Shown here: in pieces, positions 35,470 through 43,443 of the stretch
How positions within the stretch are numbered: position 1 is the first letter of the stretch
Layout of the letters: every line of letters starts with the position of its first letter
Source of the DNA: JAGSPQ01 sp038206395
Lineage (GTDB): Bacteria; Myxococcota; Myxococcia; Myxococcales; Myxococcaceae
DNA length: 64,000 nt
NCBI GenBank assembly: GCA_038206395.1
Contig: JBBRAX010000036.1
Coordinates: 1-64,000, forward strand
Direction: 5' to 3'
Notes under the pieces: model-generated
What the model was told of the DNA's origin: nothing
The model's database searches: none
Seen by the model: the letters and a program-made list of their open reading frames with translations, nothing else
Position numbers and translations under genes: made by a program

Positions 35470-36546
35470 TCAGGGCTGGCCGAGCTCGCGCATCCACCGG
35501 GCGTGCGAGGCGATCGCGCCGACGGTGGAGGTGTTGATCGTGTAGGGAATGCCCTGCTCCGCGCAAAGGCGCTGAACGATGGGGGCGATCTCGGGCAGGC
35601 GGTACGAGCAGGTGCGCGGGAAGAGGTGGTGCTCGATCTGGTAGTTGAGGCCGCCGACGTACCAGGTGATGAGAGGGTTCCCGAGGCCGAAGTTCGCCGA
35701 GGTGACGACCTGGTGCACCGACCATTCCATCTTGGCGTCGGTGCCGAGGTCGAGCTTCGGAAACTGGGTGCCTTCGACGCAGTGGGCGAGCTGGAAGGTG
35801 ACCGCGAGCGTGAGGCTCAGCGTCACCGACCAGACCACGTAGCAGAGCACCACTTCCCAGACAGGCAGGAAGAAGGCCGGGATGACGAAGGCCCACGTGT
35901 AGAAAAGCAGCTTGCCTGCGACGAGCTTGGTCAGCGTCCACCCTTTCGGGAAGGGGAAGCACTGGTTACCCACCCGGCCCTTCAGGAGGTTCAGGTAGTC
36001 GTCGTAGAAGTGCCACTTCACCGCAAGAAACGAATAGAGGCCCCAGATGTAGAGGTGCTGGAAGCGGTGCCCCACCCGGCGCTCCTGCTCGGGCGACATG
36101 CGCGCCAGCGGGCGGAGGTCGATGTCCGAGTCGAGGCCGGTGATGTTCGGGTTGGCGTGGTGCGCGACGTTATGCTTCCAGTGCCAGATGTAAGAGCTGC
36201 CGCCGAGCAGATCGAGCGTGAAGGCCATTGCCTGGTTCACCCACTTCGACTTCGAGTACGCGGTGTGGCCGCCGTCGTGCTGGACGCTGAAGCCGATGCC
36301 CGCCATCGCGAGGCCCAGCGAGATGCACGCCAGCGCCGACTGCCACCAGTTCGACGCGACAAAGACCATCAGCACCCACGACCCGACCCACCACGAGAGG
36401 ATCACTGCCGTCTTCAGGAACATGCCCGGCGGCGTCACGTTCGCCGGGCGGCCAGAGGCAGCAAAATACGCATCGACCCGCTTGCGGAGCTCATTGAAGA
36501 AGGGTCCGTGCGGCAGGTAGCGCGAGGTCGGGTTGGTCGAAATCAC
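35470..36546 (-). CDS. Membrane fatty-acid desaturase
   Basis: The protein (about 358 residues from GTG 36546) has the three His boxes of membrane diiron desaturases: HDGGH, HNVAHH and QIEHHLFPR. The Q-x-x-HH form of the last box is typical of front-end and acyl-lipid desaturases. Hydrophobic segments around FLKTAVILSWWVGSWVLMVF, ALACISLGLAMAGIGF and VIPAFFLPVWEVVLCYVVW cross the membrane. The start is uncertain: no ATG lies in frame near the expected position, so GTG 36546 is the best local choice. Introducing double bonds for membrane fluidity would fit the neighbouring cold-shock gene, but this link is inferred. Confidence 0.85.
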   Translation of the reverse strand: MISTNPTSRYLPHGPFFNELRKRVDAYFAASGRPANVTPPGMFLKTAVILSWWVGSWVLMVFVASNWWQSALACISLGLAMAGIGFSVQHDGGHTAYSKSKWVNQAMAFTLDLLGGSSYIWHWKHNVAHHANPNITGLDSDIDLRPLARMSPEQERRVGHRFQHLYIWGLYSFLAVKWHFYDDYLNLLKGRVGNQCFPFPKGWTLTKLVAGKLLFYTWAFVIPAFFLPVWEVVLCYVVWSVTLSLTLAVTFQLAHCVEGTQFPKLDLGTDAKMEWSVHQVVTSANFGLGNPLITWYVGGLNYQIEHHLFPRTCSYRLPEIAPIVQRLCAEQGIPYTINTSTVGAIASHARWMRELGQP

Positions 36547-36602
36547 TTCGGCGGGGTGTACCCCAGAAGCCGGGCCGTGCCGAGGGGCGTCGGACAGCGT
36601 TG

Positions 36603-37685
36603 TTACAAGGCAGTGATGGCGAAGAGCGTCGTCACCTCCTTCGACCGCGCCGCATGCAGTGGATCTTCCGAGTCTTTCGCCTTCGGGTGACGGGCCGGTG
36701 TCGACTTCGACCACTTCACGGCCAGCCCCGCCTCGCGGATGCGCGCCTGCAGGGCGCCGGGCTCGCGAAGCCCCAGGAGCTCGGCGAGGTTCGACATCAG
36801 CAGCCACCCTTCCCCGCCTTTCTCCAGATGCGCCGCGAGGCCGCCCAGGAAGCCGTTGAGGAAAGCGCTGTCTTGATCGAACACGGCGCGGTCGAGGCGG
36901 TTCTTCGGCGGCTCGGGGATCCACGGCGGGTTGCTGATGATCAGGTCAGCTTTGCCTTCGGGGAACAGGCTCTGCTCGACCGCCTCGAAGCGCGCGCCAT
37001 AGCCAAGGGACTTCGCGTTCTCGCGCGCGGAGGCGATGCAGCGCGGGTCGAGGTCGGTGCCGATGGCGTGGGCGGCTCCCCTTTCGAGCAGCAGAAAGGC
37101 GAGCACGCCGGTGCCGGTGCCGAGGTCGAACACCCGCTTGCCCGTCACGTCGGGCGCGTCGCGAACGAGGTCCAGGTATTCGGATCGCGTCGGCAGAAAA
37201 ACGCCGTAGTGCGGGTGCAGCTTCTTCGGCAGGCCCTTCACCTCGAGCCCTTTGCGCTGCCATTCAGCGGCGCCGAGCATCCCGATCAACGCCTTCAGCG
37301 GCACCAGCGTCGAACCTCTCACCGGCCCCCACAGCGCGAGGCACGCGGCGGCCACGTCAGGCGCATTCTTCAAACCCGGCAACGCGTACTTCGCGTCGAG
37401 CTTCACCACGATGCGCGACAGGGTCTCGTGCTCGCGCAGGCGCGCCGCTCTCTCGGCCCGAAAGGACTCGAGCGGCGAGGGCGAGTCGGGCTTGCGGCCA
37501 CCGTCGAGCCGCCGCCCCATCGCCTGCAGCAGCTGCTTCGCGTTTCGAAAATCACCTTCGTACAAAAGGTGCTCGTACTTCACCCGCTTCAGCGCCGCGG
37601 GCGCGTTGAGCCGGTCGCCCGCCAGCCCAAGCTTCGCAGGCCGGGGGGCGTCGCTTTCCGATCGCCAGACGTCGTCGTCGTTCAA
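36603..37685 (-). CDS. Class I SAM-dependent methyltransferase (PrmC/HemK-like)
   Basis: The product has about 360 residues. The C-terminal half has the SAM fold FDLGTGTGVLAFLLLERG and the amino-methyltransferase motif IISNPPWIPEPP (NPPY class), used for Gln, Asn or exocyclic amino groups. The N-terminal 170 residues (KRVKYEHLLYEGDFRNAKQL and on) are a helical extension of unknown target specificity. I chose TTG 37685 because it overlaps the metallopeptidase stop as TTGA and fits the end of the open frame's real coding; there is no better ATG. The modified substrate is unknown. Confidence 0.75.
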   Translation of the reverse strand: MNDDDVWRSESDAPRPAKLGLAGDRLNAPAALKRVKYEHLLYEGDFRNAKQLLQAMGRRLDGGRKPDSPSPLESFRAERAARLREHETLSRIVVKLDAKYALPGLKNAPDVAAACLALWGPVRGSTLVPLKALIGMLGAAEWQRKGLEVKGLPKKLHPHYGVFLPTRSEYLDLVRDAPDVTGKRVFDLGTGTGVLAFLLLERGAAHAIGTDLDPRCIASARENAKSLGYGARFEAVEQSLFPEGKADLIISNPPWIPEPPKNRLDRAVFDQDSAFLNGFLGGLAAHLEKGGEGWLLMSNLAELLGLREPGALQARIREAGLAVKWSKSTPARHPKAKDSEDPLHAARSKEVTTLFAITAL

Positions 37686-40156
37686 TTGCGGCGGCGCCAC
37701 AGCAGCGGAGCGCCCAGCAGCGCGACCCAGAAGAACCCGCCAACGCCACCGCTGCAGCCGCACCCCGTCTTCACGGCCACGGCACCCAGCGAGTCCGGCA
37801 CGGCGTCGATTGTCACCGTCGAAGGCTTCGGAGTTCCCGCGTCGCCCACCCCGGGGTTGAGCCCCCCAGCGTCCGGGTTGCCGGCGTCGGGAACTCCCGC
37901 GTCCGGCACCACCGCGCAGCTGTCGGCCGGCGCGTACGTGAAGGCGAGGTTCTGCAGCTGTCGATCGCGAGGGCTGGTGTTGGTGACGGTGAAGAACAGC
38001 TCGCCGCCGCACGGCACGTCGATGCTCACCGTGCCCTTCATCATCCCCCCGCCCACCGTGGGGGTGACCGTTTTGTCCGCGTCGTTCAACAGCGCCTGGC
38101 CAGCGCCGCGGGTGAAGGTGATCGGCGCGTTTGCCTTAGCGACGATGCCGACGCGCACCGTCATGCCGCCACCGAAGTACGGGCCGCTGACGACCAGGCT
38201 CTTCGCTCCGTTGGGAACGCGAATCTTCATCTGGTACGGCCCGGGCACCGCCGTGCCGGGGGCGAGCTCGGCGAACGTCGTGCCTGGAATGATGTACGCC
38301 TCGCGCGGCGTGGGGTTGTCGGTGACGTCGAGGACCTTCGAGCAGCTCGAGACGCCGCGCGCGTCGAACACCTGCTTCATCTGCGCCCGCGCCAGCGGCA
38401 GCGCCGGGAAAGCGAGGCCGACGGAGTGCGAGATGATCGCCGCCGCCTTCTCGAAGCCGACGTTGGGCGGAAAGGAGACGAGCGCCGCGTAGAACGCCGC
38501 GTCGAAGGTGTGGCCGTTGTCGGTGCCCTGGAAGAGGGTCGATCGGGCCTGCCAGAGCGCTGCTGAGAAGTGCTGGCTGTCCTGGTGGGACTCACCCCAG
38601 AGCACGTCGGGGCACTTGAGGGTGTTGTTCGCGTTGCGCAGGGCGGTGCTGGCGAATGCCGAGCGCGGGCCGACGTACTTGCCGATCTCGGACTCGTTGC
38701 CGAGCATGAAGGCGATCACATCGGCGACGCCTTCGTGAAGGGCTGACGTCTCGTCGTTCGCCGAACGGGAATCGATCTCGACGAAGCGGCCCCAGTTGGC
38801 GGTCGAGTAGATCGCGCCGTGGCCGAACTCGTGCCACAGCACCGGCGCGTCGTAAGCGAAGTCGGCCTTGTCGGATTGGTAGATGACGAGCGCGTCGGTG
38901 TCGAAGGCCTGCTCGGGCACCGTCACCGCCGCCATGTTCTCGCGCGCGAGGAACATCGCGTTGTCGACGCGCTGCAGCTGGGTGCCGACGTAGACGCCTT
39001 GCGCGTTCGGGTTCTGCGGAAACATGGGCTCGCTGGCGTTGACCTGCACCGCGGGCACCTTGCCGATCTTCAGATCGCGAAGGATGAAAGGGCCGAAGCC
39101 GGCGTCGCCCGTCAGCGGGCCCTGCGAGAGCTCCTCGAGGAAGGAATAGACCTTGTTCACGTGGTGGTACGCGTGGACCTCGGCGAACTCGTCGTAGTCG
39201 GCCAGCGACGAGAAGTCGGGGCTGGTTCCGGTGGGCGGGTCGACGGGCGTGTAGATGTAGTTGCCGCTGGCGTGAATCGCCGGGTCGTCGGTGGCGCGCT
39301 GCTGGCGATCGCAGATGGCGAGGTCGTAGCCGACGAACTGGGTCTGGCCGACCTGGATCATGCCCTTCGCGCGCTTCGGCCCGGCGTCGGCCTGGCAGTT
39401 GGCGGTAGGGCAGCAGTTGAAGGCGCGAATGCGATCGCCGTTCAGCTTGCCGCCGTCGAAGTGATCGAGGTTCACCGAAGACAGCGGCGCGAGCCCGACG
39501 CCCTGGGTCAGGCCGCCGGGGCTCGAGGCGTAGACGCTGGCCTCGAAGCTGTGGCGCACGCGATTTTCCGTCGAGAGCACGGTGCCGTCGGTGGCGTCGA
39601 TCGCCAGGTGCCAGTTCTCAGACGGCTTCCAGGTGGGGACCCAGACGAGGTAGCCCGCGTGCACTTCGTCGCCGACGATGAACGCCTTCGGCTGGTAGCC
39701 GCCGTACGGGGTCTTGTCGGGCTGGAAGGCGGCGCCTTCGATGGCATCGGCTCCGATTCGCAGCGCCTGCGGGCCGGTGAAGTTCCAGGCGATCTTCGAG
39801 ACCGTGTACGCGCGCACGCTGGACGCGACGCGAACGATGCGGCCCTGCACGTCGAAGGTGATGATCACCTTGCCGCCGTCGACCTCGAGGCCGTCGACCA
39901 GCTGCGGCAGGTGCACCGTGCCGCCGAAGCGGGTCGAGAAGGTCTGCGGCGTGCCGAGGCTCGAGGTGATCGGCAGGCCGAGCTCGGCGCGGTGGGCGAT
40001 CGCGAACGACCTGGCGACCTGCACGAGGTCCTGGCTGTTCGGGCCAGAGAGAATGCCTTGCGCGAGGGCGAGGTGGCCTCCCGGGGTGGGCAACACCGAA
40101 GAGACCTTGGCGACAGGAGCCGCGAGCAGCGAAGCCGCAGCGAGCAGAGCAAACAT
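37682..40156 (-). CDS. Secreted zinc metallopeptidase with MYXO-CTERM tail
   Basis: The 824-residue exported protein has a signal (MFALLAAASLLAAPVA), an FTP-like propeptide (about 30-190), then a gluzincin catalytic region with VLWHEFGHGAIY (HExxH) and the downstream ligand Glu in ETSALHEGVADVIAF, as in M4/M36-like peptidases. A C-terminal beta domain (about 590-740) and a D-A-G-rich linker (VPDAGVPDAGNPDAGG) follow. The final 27 residues are a MYXO-CTERM sorting signal: TGCGCSGG, hydrophobic GFFWVALLGAPLLW, then RRRN. This predicts processing at the Cys and surface anchoring. ATG 40156 opens the signal. Confidence 0.87.
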   Translation of the reverse strand: MFALLAAASLLAAPVAKVSSVLPTPGGHLALAQGILSGPNSQDLVQVARSFAIAHRAELGLPITSSLGTPQTFSTRFGGTVHLPQLVDGLEVDGGKVIITFDVQGRIVRVASSVRAYTVSKIAWNFTGPQALRIGADAIEGAAFQPDKTPYGGYQPKAFIVGDEVHAGYLVWVPTWKPSENWHLAIDATDGTVLSTENRVRHSFEASVYASSPGGLTQGVGLAPLSSVNLDHFDGGKLNGDRIRAFNCCPTANCQADAGPKRAKGMIQVGQTQFVGYDLAICDRQQRATDDPAIHASGNYIYTPVDPPTGTSPDFSSLADYDEFAEVHAYHHVNKVYSFLEELSQGPLTGDAGFGPFILRDLKIGKVPAVQVNASEPMFPQNPNAQGVYVGTQLQRVDNAMFLARENMAAVTVPEQAFDTDALVIYQSDKADFAYDAPVLWHEFGHGAIYSTANWGRFVEIDSRSANDETSALHEGVADVIAFMLGNESEIGKYVGPRSAFASTALRNANNTLKCPDVLWGESHQDSQHFSAALWQARSTLFQGTDNGHTFDAAFYAALVSFPPNVGFEKAAAIISHSVGLAFPALPLARAQMKQVFDARGVSSCSKVLDVTDNPTPREAYIIPGTTFAELAPGTAVPGPYQMKIRVPNGAKSLVVSGPYFGGGMTVRVGIVAKANAPITFTRGAGQALLNDADKTVTPTVGGGMMKGTVSIDVPCGGELFFTVTNTSPRDRQLQNLAFTYAPADSCAVVPDAGVPDAGNPDAGGLNPGVGDAGTPKPSTVTIDAVPDSLGAVAVKTGCGCSGGVGGFFWVALLGAPLLWRRRN

Positions 40157-40196
40157 GCTGCGCGCTCTAGCCCAGCCGAAGCCTTTGCGTCGACCC

Positions 40197-41249
40197 TCAG
40201 TCCTCCAGGCCGGCGGGCCTGAAGAACCACGGGTGGGTGACGCTGACGATGCCCCCGCCCTGCGGCTCGGGGAACCTCCAGCGCCGCACCCTGGCGAGCA
40301 CACACGCTTCGACCGAGGCGTCGTTGAGCGTCGACTCGGCGACGTCGGCTTGCGCGACGGAGCCGGTGGCGTCGATCACAAAGAGCACCGCGATCTTCCC
40401 GGCGAGATCAGGGATCTGCTGCAGCGTCTGCTCGTAGCAAAACTTCACCTCGGCCGCGTGACGGCGGATGACCTTCGCGATCAGATCCTTCGAGAGGCCG
40501 TCGCTGATCTTGGTCGCCGCGCAGCAGGGGCTGACGTCGATCTTCCGGCCGAGGTTTCCGCCCGGGACGCGAGCACGAGACGGGAACCCACCGGGTCCGC
40601 CGATTCCGAGGCCGTCGCCATTTCCGGGGCCGTTGCCGCGCGGCCCCATCGAAAGGCCGCTCGCATCGCCGATCATCGGGCCGCCGCCGAGCTTGTCGAG
40701 CGCGGCTTGAAGACCGGGGCCGATGCCGCCAGGCGCAAAGATCGATTTCGCCTCGCCGAGCGCCTCGAGCGCGTCGAGCAGGCCCGCCTTCTTCGCGGTC
40801 AGCGGCTGGTCGGCTTTGTGCGGAGACTTCGATGGCACGGTGGGCGTCTTCGACGCAGTCTGGGTTGGCAGCTCGATCGGCCTCTTCTTCACGACCTCGA
40901 CCGGGGGCTGGAACTTCGCGATCAGGCGCGGCGCTCCGAAGGGAATCGACTCGTCGTCGGTGAAGCCGAAGTGCACTTCAATCGCGAACATCGAGACCAG
41001 CGCGCAGCCCGTCATCAGCAGGCAGCCGATGATCCGGGCGAAGCGCCAGTCGCGATCGTCGGAAACCGCGACGGCTTTCGGCACCTCTTCGACGCGCGAG
41101 AACTGCAGCGTCGTCGGGCCCATGGAAAGGTCGGCGTCGTTTGCCGGAACTTCGACCTGCTTGCCATCGAGCTGAAACCGACCGCCTGCGACGAGCTGCA
41201 CGTCGAGCACACGATCGCCCCAGACGTGTGCCACCCGGAGCACCGCCAT
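40197..41249 (-). CDS. AgmX/PglI C-terminal domain protein (TonB-like)
   Basis: The 350-residue protein has an N-terminal FHA-like stub (about 1-65), one transmembrane helix (RIIGCLLMTGCALVSMFAI), a Pro/Lys stretch (PPVEVVKKRPIELPT), a Gly-rich linker and a C-terminal AgmX/PglI module: IRRHAAEVKFCYEQTLQQIP, LAGKIAVLFVIDATGSVAQA, DASVEACVLARVRRWRFP. This module resembles TonB C-terminal domains and occurs in myxobacterial gliding-motility and envelope proteins. It probably links the inner membrane to the periplasm. The real partner is unknown. Confidence 0.82.
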   Translation of the reverse strand: MAVLRVAHVWGDRVLDVQLVAGGRFQLDGKQVEVPANDADLSMGPTTLQFSRVEEVPKAVAVSDDRDWRFARIIGCLLMTGCALVSMFAIEVHFGFTDDESIPFGAPRLIAKFQPPVEVVKKRPIELPTQTASKTPTVPSKSPHKADQPLTAKKAGLLDALEALGEAKSIFAPGGIGPGLQAALDKLGGGPMIGDASGLSMGPRGNGPGNGDGLGIGGPGGFPSRARVPGGNLGRKIDVSPCCAATKISDGLSKDLIAKVIRRHAAEVKFCYEQTLQQIPDLAGKIAVLFVIDATGSVAQADVAESTLNDASVEACVLARVRRWRFPEPQGGGIVSVTHPWFFRPAGLED

Positions 41250-41288
41250 GAACCACCCCTTGCTGTGTTTGGAAAACCCGTCCGGCCC

Positions 41289-41307
41289 CGCTGTCGTACC
41301 GACAGCG
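41289..41307 (-). other. Hairpin between two minus-strand genes
   Basis: CGCTGTCG, loop TAC, CGACAGCG: a perfect 8-bp stem, extended by flanking C/G pairs, in the 87-base gap between the Cys-rich lipoprotein gene and the AgmX-like gene. No T run follows on either strand, so it may be a weak terminator, a mRNA-stability element or an attenuator. Confidence 0.4.
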
Positions 41308-41336
41308 CCGGGCGCGCACAGGTTCCAGGTGACGCG

Positions 41337-42533
41337 TTACTTCAGGGTGAAGGTGGTGATGTCGCGGCCCGAGTTCGCGCTGCCGTTGTCGGCCTGGCTC
41401 GGCAGGAAGCTGCCGCAGTAGTAGCGGGCCTGACCTGCGGCACGCACCTCGACCTCGTACTTCACCGGCTGGGTGGCCGAGCAGTTCTGGTAGTAGTCGA
41501 CGCGAACCTTGTAGGCGCCGAGCGTGGCCGGCTTGCTGGGTGGGTAGATGACGTTCTCGACGTTGACGTTGTCGAGGTTGCAGGCGGCGTTGGAGTCGAG
41601 GTCGAGCCAGCCCAGCGCTCCGCAAGACTTGGGCATCGGAATCGGGAAAGGCAGTGGAATCGGTGGCGGGCCGGCGTCGAAGTTCGGGTTGCCGTACCAG
41701 ATCTCACAGGTGCCTCCGTCGACGGGCTCGAGCACGTGAAGGTCGAGATCCTCAGACACCGGGAACCGAAGCGTGACCTGCACCGGCCCGCCGGATCCGC
41801 GCAGCTCGCAGAGGCCGCCGATGCAGGTGAAGCCACGCGGGCATTCGTTGGTGCAGGCCTGCGGGTTGCCCGACAGCGGCAGGCAGTGCGCGCCCATGCC
41901 CGCGTCGTCCCAGACGACGATCGTGCCGGGGCCGGCGTCGCCCGCGTTTCCATTTCCACCGCCGGTGCCGCTGCTTCCCGCGTCTTCCTTCACGCAGGTG
42001 TGCGTGGCGAGATCGCAGGTGGTGCCGAAGGTCGGGCAGTCGAGGAAGTTGCGGCAGCCGACACATGCGCCGCTGGGCTGAACGGCCTGATCGCAGAACG
42101 GCGTCGGGGCCATGCAGCTGGTCGAGGTGCACGCGACGCAGCGGCCCTGCCCGGCGTTTCCGGCGGTGTCGCATACGGGCTGCGTGCCCGAGCAACCTTC
42201 GGTGGCCGTGCAGACTCGGCAGGTGTTGGTGGTCGCGTCGCAGACCTGCGCGCCGGTGCAGGCCGGCGTGCAGACGGCGGGCGCAAAACCACCGCCCGTG
42301 CCGGTACTGGTACCGCCGCCGCTGCCGCCACCCGCAGACGACATCGAGCCGCCTGCCCCACCCGCGCCCGAGCCGCCACCGGTCGCGCCGCCGACGTTGA
42401 CGCACTTGCCCTGCTTCGCGTCGCACGTCAGCGGAGAGATGCAGCGAATGCCCTCGCAAGGATCCGACGTGCCGCACTGGCAACCGGCCCACAACGCAGC
42501 GATGGCGGCAACGACAGCAAGTCGGACTCTCAT
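41337..42533 (-). CDS. Cys-rich lipoprotein with YfaP-like C-terminal domain
   Basis: The 398-residue lipoprotein has a signal with lipobox ALWAGC (Cys at 18). EGF-like Cys-rich modules come next (CEGIRCISPLTCDAKQGKC; CTPACTGAQVCDATTNTC), broken by a Gly/Ser linker. A later D-A-G stretch leads to a domain (about 260-398) with SEDLDLHVLEPVDGGTCEIW, LGWLDLDSN and YKVRVDYYQNC. This resembles YfaP/DUF2135-type secreted domains. At least 24 Cys predict many disulfides and exposure outside the cell. The function is unknown. Confidence 0.8.
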   Translation of the reverse strand: MRVRLAVVAAIAALWAGCQCGTSDPCEGIRCISPLTCDAKQGKCVNVGGATGGGSGAGGAGGSMSSAGGGSGGGTSTGTGGGFAPAVCTPACTGAQVCDATTNTCRVCTATEGCSGTQPVCDTAGNAGQGRCVACTSTSCMAPTPFCDQAVQPSGACVGCRNFLDCPTFGTTCDLATHTCVKEDAGSSGTGGGNGNAGDAGPGTIVVWDDAGMGAHCLPLSGNPQACTNECPRGFTCIGGLCELRGSGGPVQVTLRFPVSEDLDLHVLEPVDGGTCEIWYGNPNFDAGPPPIPLPFPIPMPKSCGALGWLDLDSNAACNLDNVNVENVIYPPSKPATLGAYKVRVDYYQNCSATQPVKYEVEVRAAGQARYYCGSFLPSQADNGSANSGRDITTFTLK

Positions 42534-42559
42534 CCGACGGCTTCTTAGTCCAACGAGGC

Positions 42560-43435
42560 CTACTTGAGCGAGATGCGCAGCAGGCCCTGCTTGCACTTGA
42601 GCGCGAGCTCGGTGGCATCGGGCGGCTTGTTGGCGGCGTCGGTGATGAAGGCGCCCGAGCGAATCGTCTCGCTGTCGCGGGGCTTCAGCTTCGCCATGAT
42701 GTAGTGGCTGCGATCGGGCTTGCGCACGTCGCAGCGCTGCCAGGTGGTGTCGCCGGTGTTGTGAACATCGACCCGGCCGCCGCCCTTGTCTTCGGCGTAG
42801 CCCTTCAGCGTGCCGGGGCTGCGGGGGTTGGCGAAGAGGAACCTGGTCTCGCCTTCGTCGCAGGTGACGACGACGTGGTCGTACAGCGGCTCGGGCGGCC
42901 TGGGCGCGCTCTTGAACTTGAGGGTGATCACGGTGTCTTCCGAGTTCGATGCCATCTCGCCGAGGTCGTAGGTGCGGCCGTCGTCGAACCGCAGCTCGCA
43001 CTCCGTCCAGCTCACGTCGCTGTCGTTGTTGATGACGACGCGCAGACCGCTGGAAAGCCTACCCTTCAGCACCGGAAGGCCCGTCGGAGCGGGCGTCAGG
43101 CCTGGCTTCGACTCGGCCTTCGCGACGGGAGCAGGGGCAGGCGCCGCAGCGGCTGGCGACGCGCCGGCGACGCGCGCGAAACGGGCGTTGGCCTTGGTGG
43201 CGTCTTCGTCCAGCGAGACGCGGGCGAGGGCTCCGGTGAGCTCCATCACCATCGCGGTGCCGGCGGCCTTCGTGCCTGCGGCGTCGGTGAACATCGGCAG
43301 CTCGGAGCCGACTGAGACGGGGTTCTTCTTGTCGGCCTTGAGGAAGAACGAGCCCTTGTCTGCGAACACCTTCACTGTGTCTTGCGACCAGGCGGCAGTG
43401 GAAATCAGGACGGCGAGCAGCATCGGGATTCGCAT
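42560..43435 (-). CDS. Secreted protein of unknown function
   Basis: The 291-residue protein has a signal peptide (MRIPMLLAVLISTAAWS). An SH3-like first part (VKVFADKGSFFLKA) is followed by an Ala/Pro linker and two repeated beta units: LRVVINNDSDVSWTECELRF with a later CDEG, and RVDVHNTGDTTWQRCDVR. The repeated W-x-x-C pattern suggests an internal duplication of an immunoglobulin-like domain. It sits among envelope genes on the same strand. ATG 43435 opens the signal. Confidence 0.72.
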   Translation of the reverse strand: MRIPMLLAVLISTAAWSQDTVKVFADKGSFFLKADKKNPVSVGSELPMFTDAAGTKAAGTAMVMELTGALARVSLDEDATKANARFARVAGASPAAAAPAPAPVAKAESKPGLTPAPTGLPVLKGRLSSGLRVVINNDSDVSWTECELRFDDGRTYDLGEMASNSEDTVITLKFKSAPRPPEPLYDHVVVTCDEGETRFLFANPRSPGTLKGYAEDKGGGRVDVHNTGDTTWQRCDVRKPDRSHYIMAKLKPRDSETIRSGAFITDAANKPPDATELALKCKQGLLRISLK

Positions 43436-43443
43436 GGGAGTCC

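Noticed and set aside
41289..41307. Hairpin considered as an intrinsic terminator
   Set aside because: The stem is perfect but no T run follows on either strand, so it is listed only as a hairpin.
39714..42548. 944-codon open frame on the plus strand
   Set aside because: Antisense to the metallopeptidase, AgmX-like and Cys-rich genes; the composition is typical of a shadow frame.
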